Shown here: piece by piece, positions 39,440 through 49,362 of the stretch | Position numbering within the stretch: the stretch's first letter is position 1 | Layout: each line of letters starts with the position of its first letter | Assembly (NCBI GenBank): GCA_021307345.1 | Contig: CP089930.1 | Location: 558,001-622,000, forward strand | DNA: 64,000 nt | Direction of reading: 5' to 3' | DNA from: Escherichia coli | Lineage (GTDB): Bacteria; Pseudomonadota; Gammaproteobacteria; Enterobacterales; Enterobacteriaceae | The notes under the pieces: model-generated | The model's database searches: none | What the model was told of the DNA's origin: nothing | What the model saw: only the letters and a program-made list of their open reading frames with translations | Program-made: the position numbers and the translations under genes

Positions 39440-41680
39440 ATGAACAAGAAGATTCATTCCCTGGCCTTGTTGGTCAACCTGGGGATTTATGGGGTAGCGC
39501 AGGCACAAGAGCCAACCGATCCCCCTGTTTCACATGACGATACCATTGTCGTTACCGCCGCCGAGCAGAACTTGCAGGCGCCTGGCGTTTCGACCATCAC
39601 CGCAGATGAAATCCGCAAAAATCCGGTTGCCCGCGATGTATCGGAGATCATCCGTACCATGCCAGGCGTTAACCTGACCGGTAACTCCACCAGTGGTCAG
39701 CGCGGTAATAACCGCCAGATTGATATTCGCGGCATGGGGCCGGAAAACACGCTGATTTTAATTGACGGCAAACCGGTCAGCAGCCGTAACTCGGTGCGTC
39801 AGGGCTGGCGTGGCGAGCGCGATACCCGTGGTGATACTTCCTGGGTGCCACCTGAAATGATTGAACGTATTGAAGTTCTGCGTGGTCCGGCAGCTGCGCG
39901 TTACGGCAACGGCGCGGCGGGCGGCGTGGTTAACATCATTACCAAAAAAGGCAGCGGTGAGTGGCACGGTTCCTGGGACGCTTATTTCAATGCGCCAGAA
40001 CATAAAGAGGAAGGTGCCACCAAACGCACCAACTTCAGCCTGACCGGTCCGCTGGGCGACGAATTCAGCTTCCGCTTGTATGGCAATCTCGACAAAACCC
40101 AGGCCGATGCGTGGGATATTAACCAGGGTCATCAGTCCGCGCGTGCCGGAACCTATGCAACTACCCTACCAGCCGGGCGCGAAGGGGTGATCAACAAAGA
40201 TATTAACGGCGTAGTTCGTTGGGACTTCGCGCCTCTGCAATCGCTGGAACTGGAAGCGGGTTACAGCCGCCAGGGCAACCTGTATGCAGGCGATACCCAG
40301 AACACCAACTCCGACGCTTATACCCGCTCTAAATACGGCGATGAAACCAACCGCCTGTATCGCCAGAACTACTCGCTGACCTGGAACGGTGGCTGGGATA
40401 ACGGTGTGACCACCAGTAACTGGGTGCAGTACGAACACACTCGTAACTCGCGTATTCCGGAAGGTCTGGCGGGCGGCACCGAAGGGAAATTTAACGAAAA
40501 AGCGACACAAGACTTCGTCGATATCGATCTCGATGACGTGATGCTGCACAGCGAAGTTAACCTGCCGATTGATTTCCTCGTTAACCAGACGCTGACGCTG
40601 GGTACGGAGTGGAATCAGCAGCGGATGAAGGACTTGAGTTCCAACACCCAGGCGCTAACCGGGACGAATACCGGCGGTGCTATTGATGGTGTGAGTGCCA
40701 CCGACCGTAGCCCGTATTCAAAAGCAGAAATTTTCTCGCTGTTTGCCGAAAACAACATGGAGCTGACTGACAGCACCATCGTAACGCCGGGGCTGCGTTT
40801 CGATCATCACAGTATTGTCGGCAATAACTGGAGCCCGGCGCTGAACATATCGCAAGGTTTAGGCGATGACTTCACGCTGAAAATGGGCATTGCCCGTGCT
40901 TATAAAGCGCCGAGTCTGTACCAGACTAACCCGAACTACATTCTCTACAGTAAAGGTCAGGGTTGCTATGCCAGCGCGGGCGGCTGCTATCTGCAAGGTA
41001 ATGATGACCTGAAAGCGGAAACCAGTATCAACAAGGAGATTGGTCTGGAGTTCAAACGCGACGGCTGGCTGGCGGGCGTCACCTGGTTCCGTAACGATTA
41101 TCGCAATAAGATTGAAGCGGGCTATGTGGCTGTAGGGCAAAACGCAGTCGGCACTGACCTCTATCAGTGGGATAATGTACCGAAAGCGGTGGTTGAAGGT
41201 CTGGAAGGATCGTTAAACGTACCGGTTAGCGAAACGGTGATGTGGACCAACAACATCACTTATATGCTGAAGAGTGAAAACAAAACCACGGGCGACCGTT
41301 TGTCGATCATCCCGGAATATACGTTGAACTCAACGCTGAGCTGGCAGGCGCGGGAAGATTTGTCGATGCAAACAACCTTCACCTGGTACGGCAAGCAGCA
41401 ACCGAAGAAGTACAACTACAAAGGCCAGCCAGCGGTTGGGCCGGAAACCAAAGAAATCAGTCCGTACAGCATTGTTGGCCTGAGCGCGACCTGGGATGTG
41501 ACGAAGAACGTCAGTCTGACCGGCGGCGTGGACAACCTGTTCGACAAGCGTTTGTGGCGTGCGGGTAATGCCCAGACCACAGGTGATTTGGCAGGAGCCA
41601 ACTATATTGCCGGTGCCGGTGCGTATACCTATAACGAGCCGGGACGTACCTGGTATATGAGCGTAAACACTCACTTCTGA
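39440..41680 (+). CDS. fepA: Ferric enterobactin outer-membrane receptor FepA
   Basis: FepA is a TonB-dependent outer-membrane receptor, 746 residues with a 22-residue signal peptide (MNKKIHSLALL...GVAQA). The TonB box is DDTIVVTA near mature residue 11. The plug domain follows (RDVSEIIRTMPGVNLTG, RGPAAARYGNGAAGGVVNI), then a 22-strand barrel ending in the terminal aromatic YMSVNTHF. It also binds colicins B and D. I chose the ATG at 39440, giving the signal peptide, over a start 60 bases upstream. entD lies 173 bp downstream past a BIME. Confidence 0.98.
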   Translation: MNKKIHSLALLVNLGIYGVAQAQEPTDPPVSHDDTIVVTAAEQNLQAPGVSTITADEIRKNPVARDVSEIIRTMPGVNLTGNSTSGQRGNNRQIDIRGMGPENTLILIDGKPVSSRNSVRQGWRGERDTRGDTSWVPPEMIERIEVLRGPAAARYGNGAAGGVVNIITKKGSGEWHGSWDAYFNAPEHKEEGATKRTNFSLTGPLGDEFSFRLYGNLDKTQADAWDINQGHQSARAGTYATTLPAGREGVINKDINGVVRWDFAPLQSLELEAGYSRQGNLYAGDTQNTNSDAYTRSKYGDETNRLYRQNYSLTWNGGWDNGVTTSNWVQYEHTRNSRIPEGLAGGTEGKFNEKATQDFVDIDLDDVMLHSEVNLPIDFLVNQTLTLGTEWNQQRMKDLSSNTQALTGTNTGGAIDGVSATDRSPYSKAEIFSLFAENNMELTDSTIVTPGLRFDHHSIVGNNWSPALNISQGLGDDFTLKMGIARAYKAPSLYQTNPNYILYSKGQGCYASAGGCYLQGNDDLKAETSINKEIGLEFKRDGWLAGVTWFRNDYRNKIEAGYVAVGQNAVGTDLYQWDNVPKAVVEGLEGSLNVPVSETVMWTNNITYMLKSENKTTGDRLSIIPEYTLNSTLSWQAREDLSMQTTFTWYGKQQPKKYNYKGQPAVGPETKEISPYSIVGLSATWDVTKNVSLTGGVDNLFDKRLWRAGNAQTTGDLAGANYIAGAGAYTYNEPGRTWYMSVNTHF

Positions 41681-41718
41681 TGCTAACGTCAGATTGTTGA
41701 CAAAGTGCGCGTCGTTCA

Positions 41719-41822
41719 TGCCGGATGCGGCGTGAACGCCTTATCCGGCCTACAAAATCTTGCCAATTCAATATATTGCAGGATCACGTAGGCCTGATAA
41801 GCGCAGCGCAACAGGCAGTTTT
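41719..41822. repeat. BIME (two REP units) between fepA and entD
   Basis: GCCGGATGCGGCGTGAACGCC..TTATCCGGCCTAC (41720-41752) and the inverted GTAGGCCTGATAAGCG..CAGGCA (41788-41818) are REP sequences in opposite orientation. The element separates fepA from entD within one presumed operon and may stabilise the fepA message. Confidence 0.88.
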
Positions 41823-41853
41823 GCGTTTGTCATCAGTCTCTAATATGGTCGAC

Positions 41854-42474
41854 ATGAAAACTACGCATACCTCCCTCCCCTTTGCCGGACATACGCTGCA
41901 TTTTGTTGAGTTCGATCCAGCAAGTTTTCACGAACAGGATTTACTCTGGCTGCCGCATTATGCGCAACTGCAACACGCTGGACGTAAACGTAAAACAGAG
42001 CATTTAGCCGGACGGATCGCTGCTGTTTATGCCTTGCGGGAATATGGCTATAAATGTGTGCCCGCAATCGGCGAGCTACGCCAACCGGTGTGGCCTGCGG
42101 AGGTATACGGCAGTATTAGCCACTGCGGGACTACGGCATTAACCGTGGTTTCCCGTCAACCGATTGGCGTTGATATCGAAGAAATTTTTTCTGCGCAAAC
42201 AGCGACCGAATTGACAGACAACATTATTACACCAGCAGAACACGAGCGACTCGCAGACTGCGGTTTAGCCTTTTCTCTGGCGCTGACACTGGCATTTTCC
42301 GCCAAAGAGAGCGCATTTAAGGCAAGTGAGATCCAAACTGATGCAGGTTTTCTGGACTATCAGATAATTAGCTGGAATAAACAGCAGGTCATCATTCATC
42401 GTGAGAATGAGATGTTTGCTGTGCACTGGCAGATAAAAGAAAAAATAGTCATAACTCTGTGCCAACACGATTAA
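41854..42474 (+). CDS. entD: 4'-phosphopantetheinyl transferase EntD
   Basis: EntD transfers phosphopantetheine from CoA to EntB and EntF carrier domains. It is a 206-residue Sfp-type enzyme with the family motifs QPIGVDIEEI and LAFSAKESAFKA. The start is uncertain: ATG at 41854 gives MKTTHTSLPF, and ATG at 41845 gives three more residues; neither has a good ribosome site, in line with low expression. A longer frame reaching into the BIME is rejected. It probably shares the fepA transcript. Confidence 0.94.
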   Translation: MKTTHTSLPFAGHTLHFVEFDPASFHEQDLLWLPHYAQLQHAGRKRKTEHLAGRIAAVYALREYGYKCVPAIGELRQPVWPAEVYGSISHCGTTALTVVSRQPIGVDIEEIFSAQTATELTDNIITPAEHERLADCGLAFSLALTLAFSAKESAFKASEIQTDAGFLDYQIISWNKQQVIIHRENEMFAVHWQIKEKIVITLCQHD

Positions 42475-42595
42475 TTGACAACATCTGGTACGATTCGCCC
42501 GCAGCCATCACTGACTGCGGGCGAAAGTGTAAAGCAGGTGCCTTACCACTCTGACCTGACAACCGGATATGCGGGGATTGCTCCCCGCACAACGG

Positions 42596-42748
42596 CTACT
42601 TCTTCGGTTCGTAAGCGAGAACAGCCCTGAACTCAATATTACGTTCCTTTACGGTGAACTCACACAGCGAGTCTCCGACCAGAAGCGTAAATCCCAGCAC
42701 CGTTAAACACAGCACTATGACTGCCACAAGGGCATATTTCGTCAGCAT
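42596..42748 (-). CDS. hokE: Hok-family membrane toxin HokE, copy 1
   Basis: A 50-residue type I toxin, [12 protein letters not shown] at the N-terminus, with one membrane span (about residues 5-26) and the Hok signature cysteine in GDSLCEF. Hok peptides depolarise the inner membrane when the antisense RNA Sok decays. An in-frame ATG at 42847 would give an 83-residue extended product, and this upstream frame may serve as the mok-like leader whose translation controls hok. The 3' hairpin at 42495-42524 fits the end of the stable hok mRNA. A -10-like TATAAA lies at 42934-42939. In K-12 an IS186 lies next to hokE; none is present here. Confidence 0.9.
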   Translation of the reverse strand: MLTKYALVAVIVLCLTVLGFTLLVGDSLCEFTVKERNIEFRAVLAYEPKK

Positions 42749-42790
42749 GTTTATATTGCCTCCATGCGAAGAAGGGACTACCATCCGAGT

Positions 42791-42849
42791 TGTTGAGGTT
42801 CGGAGTGGCAGCCCCAGGATTGATAGAAATATCTCCTGGGGCTTCATCT
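42791..42849 (+). ncRNA. sokE: Sok-type antisense RNA, copy 1 (predicted)
   Basis: On the plus strand TTGCCT (42756-42761), 17 bases, TACCAT (42779-42784) form a promoter that would start RNA near 42791. The RNA ends with the stem GCCCCAGG (42811-42818)/CCTGGGGC (42835-42842) followed by TTCATCTTT. It is complementary to the leader of the hokE mRNA around the upstream start at 42847, as in hok/sok systems. Confidence 0.7.
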
Positions 42850-43098
42850 TTCCAGACCTCAGAGTAAACCTGAAACCGGAAAGCTTCAGGCACCCGCCGT
42901 TATCTTACCCTTCCTTAGCAAAATATCTGTTTATTTATACAGTGAGTCCTGTTTCGGACTTCTGTCGGCAAAACTCATCATTGCTCTTAAAACGAGATCG
43001 CCCGCAGCCATCACTGACTGCGGGCGAAAGTGTAAAGCAGGTGCCTTACCATCCAGACCTGACAACCGGATATGCGGGGATTGCTCCCCGCACAACGG

Positions 43099-43251
43099 CT
43101 ACTTCTTCGGTTCGTAAGCGAGAACAGCCCTGAACTCAATATTACGTTCCTTTACGGTGAACTCACACAGCGAGTCTCCGACCAGAAGCGTAAATCCCAG
43201 CACTGTTAAACACAGTACTATGACCGCCACAAGGGCATATTTCGTCAGCAT
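43099..43251 (-). CDS. hokE: Hok-family membrane toxin HokE, copy 2
   Basis: The 50-residue product is identical to that of copy 1; the base changes inside the gene are silent. The possible upstream in-frame start at 43350 is kept, but the 33 leader residues differ at several places (for example TRTIW versus TSTTR). Having two intact toxin copies in tandem is unusual for a chromosomal hok locus. Confidence 0.9.
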   Translation of the reverse strand: MLTKYALVAVIVLCLTVLGFTLLVGDSLCEFTVKERNIEFRAVLAYEPKK

Positions 43252-43293
43252 GTTTATATTGCCTCCATGCGAAGAAGGGACTACCATCCAAAT

Positions 43294-43352
43294 TGTTCGG
43301 GTTTGGAGTGGCAGCCCCAGAGTTGATAGAAATATCTCCTGGGGCTTCATCT
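43294..43352 (+). ncRNA. sokE: Sok-type antisense RNA, copy 2 (predicted)
   Basis: The promoter TTGCCT-N17-TACCAT (43259-43287) is conserved from copy 1. The RNA body differs at about seven of its first 30 bases, and the terminal stem is shortened by a mismatch to GCCCCAG/CTGGGGC. The recognition region may therefore have a different specificity from copy 1. Confidence 0.65.
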
Positions 43353-43695
43353 TTCCAGACCTCAGAGTAAACCTGAAACCGGAAAGCTTCAGGCACCCGC
43401 TGTTATCTTACCCTTCCTTAGCAAAATATCTGTTTATTTATACAGTAAATCCTGTTCCGGACTTCTCACACTACTCATATGCTCAACCGAAGCTGAGCCA
43501 GTTTTTTTCTGCACGCCCCAATCGTCAAAATTCTTCGCCGCCAGCCAGCTCTGCCGCTACTTGTCACATTGCAAAAGTAGCCAAATTGCTTCAGTAGCAA
43601 TCAGTTCACCATCACCAAAAAAAGAAACATTCCAGAACTTCCGCATCTCGCCCTGCCGCTGACACTTCTATACTGGAATGAAAACGCCAACATAA

Positions 43696-44823
<1,128 letters not shown>

Positions 44824-44888
44824 GCGGAGAATTGCGTTACGCAGAAATATCCCCGACAATGGTGTTTTAACTTACATTTAACAATGTT

Positions 44889-45137
44889 ATGAAACACCCC
44901 TTAGAAACCTTAACTACCGCAGCAGGCATTTTGCTGATGGCTTTCCTCTCTTGCCTGCTGCTGCCCGCCCCCGCACTGGGGCTGATGCTGGCACAAAAAC
45001 TGGTGACCATGTTTCATCTGATGGATCTTAGCCAGCTTTACACTTTATTGTTTTGCCTGTGGTTTTTAGTACTGGGCGCTATTGAGTATTTTGTTCTGCG
45101 CTTTATCTGGCGACGCTGGTTCTCGCTAGCGGATTAA
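44889..45137 (+). CDS. ybdJ: Small inner-membrane protein YbdJ (DUF1158)
   Basis: An 82-residue protein with two hydrophobic helices (about residues 10-35 and 48-72) and a basic C-terminus. The function is unknown. It lies 65 bp after ybdK and 64 bp before ybdF. The ribosome site is poor. Confidence 0.88.
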   Translation: MKHPLETLTTAAGILLMAFLSCLLLPAPALGLMLAQKLVTMFHLMDLSQLYTLLFCLWFLVLGAIEYFVLRFIWRRWFSLAD

Positions 45138-45201
45138 ACGTCGATTATCGCCGAACTTCGCGGCATACTTTGCTTATTCTCCTTCGCCTAAAGGAACGTT
45201 T

Positions 45202-45570
45202 ATGGATAAGCAATCACTGCACGAAACGGCGAAACGCCTGGCTCTTGAGTTACCCTTTGTCGAGCTTTGCTGGCCTTTTGGCCCGGAGTTCGATGTTTTT
45301 AAAATTGGCGGCAAGATTTTTATGCTGTCGTCAGAACTGCGCGGCGTCCCCTTTATCAATCTGAAGTCCGATCCACAAAAATCCCTGTTAAATCAGCAAA
45401 TATACCCGAGCATTAAGCCTGGGTATCACATGAATAAAAAGCACTGGATTTCGGTGTATCCCGGCGACGAAATCTCTGAATCGTTGCTCAGCGATCTGAT
45501 TAACGATTCGTGGAACTTAGTGGTTGATGGCCTGGCTAAACGCGATCAAAAAAGAGTACGTCCAGACTAA
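45202..45570 (+). CDS. ybdF: MmcQ/YjbR-family protein YbdF
   Basis: A 122-residue cytoplasmic DUF419 (MmcQ/YjbR) protein with a CyaY-like fold and possible DNA-binding role. Typical segments are [29 protein letters not shown] and [12 protein letters not shown]. Function is unknown. Confidence 0.92.
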   Translation: MDKQSLHETAKRLALELPFVELCWPFGPEFDVFKIGGKIFMLSSELRGVPFINLKSDPQKSLLNQQIYPSIKPGYHMNKKHWISVYPGDEISESLLSDLINDSWNLVVDGLAKRDQKRVRPD

Positions 45571-45662
45571 AGCGGAAATCTATAGCGCATTTTTCTCGCT
45601 TACCATTTTACTTCGATCCTTGTAATCTGCTGGCACACAAACATCTTTCACAAGGAGTCTTT

Positions 45663-46316
45663 ATGGATATCATTTCTGTCGCCCTAAAGCGTCATTCCAC
45701 TAAGGCATTTGATGCCAGCAAAAAACTTACCCCGGAACAAGCCGAGCAGATCAAAACCCTGTTGCAGTACAGCCCATCCAGCACCAACTCCCAGCCATGG
45801 CATTTTATTGTGGCCAGCACGGAAGAAGGTAAAGCGCGTGTCGCTAAATCCGCCGCCGACAATTACGTGTTCAACGAACGTAAAATACTTGATGCCTCGC
45901 ACGTCGTGGTGTTCTGCGCGAAAACCGCAATGGACGATGCCTGGCTGAAGCTGGTTGTTGACCAGGAAGATGCCGATGGTCGCTTTGCCACGCCGGAAGC
46001 CAAAGCGGCGAACGATAAAGGCCGTAAGTTCTTCGCCGATATGCACCGTAAAGATCTGCATGATGATGCAGAGTGGATGGCAAAACAGGTTTATCTCAAC
46101 GTCGGTAACTTCCTGCTGGGCGTTGCGGCACTGGGTCTGGACGCGGTGCCAATCGAAGGTTTTGACGCGGCGATCCTCGATGAAGAATTTGGTTTGAAAG
46201 AGAAAGGTTACACCAGTCTGGTGGTCGTACCGGTAGGCCATCACAGCGTGGAAGATTTTAACGCTACCCTGCCAAAATCTCGTCTGCCGCAAAGTATCAC
46301 CTTAACTGAAGTGTAA
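45663..46316 (+). CDS. nfsB: Oxygen-insensitive NAD(P)H nitroreductase NfsB
   Basis: NfsB is a 217-residue FMN flavoprotein that reduces nitroaromatics such as nitrofurans and also acts as a dihydropteridine reductase. FMN-contact motifs are visible: [12 protein letters not shown] near the N-terminus, [15 protein letters not shown] (residues ~38-52) and the C-terminal VVVPVGHHS. It appears intact; loss of function contributes to nitrofurantoin resistance. AAGGAG precedes the ATG. Confidence 0.97.
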   Translation: MDIISVALKRHSTKAFDASKKLTPEQAEQIKTLLQYSPSSTNSQPWHFIVASTEEGKARVAKSAADNYVFNERKILDASHVVVFCAKTAMDDAWLKLVVDQEDADGRFATPEAKAANDKGRKFFADMHRKDLHDDAEWMAKQVYLNVGNFLLGVAALGLDAVPIEGFDAAILDEEFGLKEKGYTSLVVVPVGHHSVEDFNATLPKSRLPQSITLTEV

Positions 46317-46325
46317 TTCTCCTTT

Positions 46326-46352
46326 ATAGCCGGGAACTGATCCCGGCTATTT
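46326..46352 (+). terminator. Intrinsic terminator of nfsB
   Basis: TAGCCGGGA and TCCCGGCTA form a perfect 9-bp stem around ACTGA, followed by TTTC, 11 bp after the nfsB stop. The T-run is short. Confidence 0.75.
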
Positions 46353-46379
46353 CACATCAGATTTTCCTGATTTGCATAA

Positions 46380-47675
<1,296 letters not shown>

Positions 47676-47676
47676 T

Positions 47677-47711
47677 TAAAAAAACCGCTCTCATCGAATG
47701 GATGAGAGCGG
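47677..47711 (-). terminator. Intrinsic terminator of pheP
   Basis: On the minus strand CCGCTCTCATC and GATGAGAGCGG form an 11-bp stem with a CATTC loop, followed by TTTTTTT. It lies 32 bp beyond the pheP stop and overlaps the spacer right after ybdG. Confidence 0.9.
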
Positions 47712-47720
47712 ACATCGTTT

Positions 47721-47755
47721 TGTCGGATGTAGCGTGAATGCCTTATTTCCGACGC
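47721..47755. repeat. Degenerate REP unit overlapping the pheP 3' end
   Basis: TGTCGGATGTAGCGTGAATG then CCTTATTTCCGACGC resembles the REP consensus with several changes. Its distal arm is formed by the last pheP codons (Arg-Arg-Lys-stop at 47743). Confidence 0.65.
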
Positions 47756-49119
47756 AGCGTTTTAAACGCCACAAACAGGAACACAATCCACACCGGCAGT
47801 AGGATCGCTGACAAGCGCATATCATCTATTGTGCACATCAGCAGCAAAATCATGCCGAGAAAGGAAATGCAAAGATAGTTGCCAAACGGATACATCAGAG
47901 CTTTGAAGCGGGTTTCACGCCCCTGACGTCGCATCGCCGCACGAAAACGCAGGTGCGCCAGGCAGATCATAATCCAGTTCAACAGCAGCGTTGCTACCAC
48001 CAGCGCCATCAGCAGACCAAACGCTTTTTGCGGCAGCAGATAGTTGATTAACACCACCAGCGAAGTGATCGCTCCGGAAAGCATCAGCGAGTTAATCGGA
48101 ACACCGCGACGGCTTACGCGAGTCAAAAACTTCGGCGCATTCCCCTGGACGGAAAGGCCAAACAGCATCCGGCTGTTGGAGTAAACTCCGCTGTTATACA
48201 CTGACAGCGATGCTACCAGAATGACGAAGTTCAGCGCAGAAGCTACCACGTTGCTGTCGAGATTATGGAAAATCATCACAAACGGGCTACTGTTGGATTT
48301 CACTTCCACCCACGGGTAGAGCGCCAGTAAAACCACCAGTGAACCGATATAAAACAGCAGGATGCGATACACGACCTGATTCACTGCTTTAGGGATGCTT
48401 TTTTCTGGATCGCGCGCTTCAGCGGCAGTAATCCCAATCAGCTCCAGACCGCCGAAGGAGAACATAATCACCGCCAGCGACAAAATCAGCCCATTCCAGC
48501 CGGTGGCAAAGAAACCACCGTAGCGCCAGAGGTTATCGATACTGGCTTTCTCGCCGCCGTGACCAGAAAACAGCAGCCACAGGCCAAAGCCGATCATACC
48601 GATGATCGCCAGCACTTTAATCAGCGCAAACCAGAACTCGGTTTCGCCATATAAGCGCACGTTCACCAGGTTAACGGCGTTGATGATAATAAAGAAGGCG
48701 GCAGCCCAAATCCACGTTGGAACATCCGGGAACCAGTACTGCATATAGATGCCCGCAGCGGTCAGCTCTGCCATTCCCACCAGCACGAACATTACCCAGT
48801 AGTTCCAGCCGGAGAGGAAGCCCGCAAACGGTCCCCAGTATTTATAGGCAAAGTGGGCAAATGAACCGGATACCGGCTCCTCAACCACCATTTCGCCAAG
48901 CTGGCGCATAATCAGGAAAGCGATGATCCCGGCGACGCCGTAGCCCAGCAATACAGCCGGCCCCGCCATCTGAATCGCCGGACCAATGCCAAGAAACAGA
49001 CCTGTACCAATGGCGCCACCCAGCGCAATTAGCTGAATATGACGGTTATGTAATCCCCGATGAAGCGTCGGTTCTTGATTCGACGCAGTATCTTCCGATA
49101 CGGTTGACGCGTTTTTCAC
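47743..49119 (-). CDS. pheP: Phenylalanine-specific permease PheP
   Basis: PheP is a 458-residue amino acid-polyamine-organocation family permease with 12 helices that imports phenylalanine by proton symport. The N-terminal segment HIQLIALGGAIGTGLFLGIG and the EEPVSGSFAHFAYKYWGP motif are typical. The start is GTG at 49119, preceded by GGGGAAAGG. The 243-bp upstream region ends in a BIME. Confidence 0.96.
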   Translation of the reverse strand: MKNASTVSEDTASNQEPTLHRGLHNRHIQLIALGGAIGTGLFLGIGPAIQMAGPAVLLGYGVAGIIAFLIMRQLGEMVVEEPVSGSFAHFAYKYWGPFAGFLSGWNYWVMFVLVGMAELTAAGIYMQYWFPDVPTWIWAAAFFIIINAVNLVNVRLYGETEFWFALIKVLAIIGMIGFGLWLLFSGHGGEKASIDNLWRYGGFFATGWNGLILSLAVIMFSFGGLELIGITAAEARDPEKSIPKAVNQVVYRILLFYIGSLVVLLALYPWVEVKSNSSPFVMIFHNLDSNVVASALNFVILVASLSVYNSGVYSNSRMLFGLSVQGNAPKFLTRVSRRGVPINSLMLSGAITSLVVLINYLLPQKAFGLLMALVVATLLLNWIMICLAHLRFRAAMRRQGRETRFKALMYPFGNYLCISFLGMILLLMCTIDDMRLSAILLPVWIVFLFVAFKTLRRK

Positions 49120-49267
49120 GCCTTTCCCCTGTGTGTCTTTTTTATTGAGGGGCTCCTTTTAACATTTAGTGCTGGTCGTCGCAAGACACAATCCACACAG
49201 TTAAACCGGGTATCCCTTTCTTATGCAAATTGCCGACAAAAAGTACCTTGTTATTGCCAATTAGGGT

Positions 49268-49362
49268 ATTAACGCCTTATTTGGCCTACAGAAATGTGCA
49301 AATTCAATAAATTATAATTCACGCTGTAGGCCTGATAAGCGTAGCGCATCAGGCAATTTTGC
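49268..49362. repeat. BIME between pheP and cusA
   Basis: AACGCCTTATTTGGCCTACA (49271-49290) and the opposite TGTAGGCCTGATAAGCG..GCATCAGGCA (49325-49354) are paired REP units. The second runs right up to the cusA stop, so it lies at the 3' end of the cusCFBA mRNA. Confidence 0.88.

Larger units (their letters stand above)
42495..42963. repeat. hokE locus tandem repeat, copy 1
   Basis: About 469 bp repeated with an offset of exactly 503 bp (copy 2 at 42998-43466), separated by 34 bp. Both copies begin with the hairpin TCGCCCGCAG..CTGCGGGCGA and end near CGGACTTCT. Each holds a hokE gene and its antisense sok. Differences are scattered but cluster in the sok 5' region. Confidence 0.92.
42998..43466. 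repeat. hokE locus tandem repeat, copy 2
   Basis: Second copy of the 469-bp unit, in the same orientation as copy 1. It begins with the hairpin at 42998-43027 and ends at 43466. The downstream 238 bp to ybdK contain no gene; a small GCTCA/TGAGC hairpin with a T-run (43481-43508) is the only structure seen. Confidence 0.92.

Noticed and set aside
43157-43597. 146-codon plus-strand ORF opposite hokE copy 2, and its sister at 42654-43133
   Set aside because: Both are antisense to hokE and span the sok RNA and its terminator; no ribosome site and no conservation expected.
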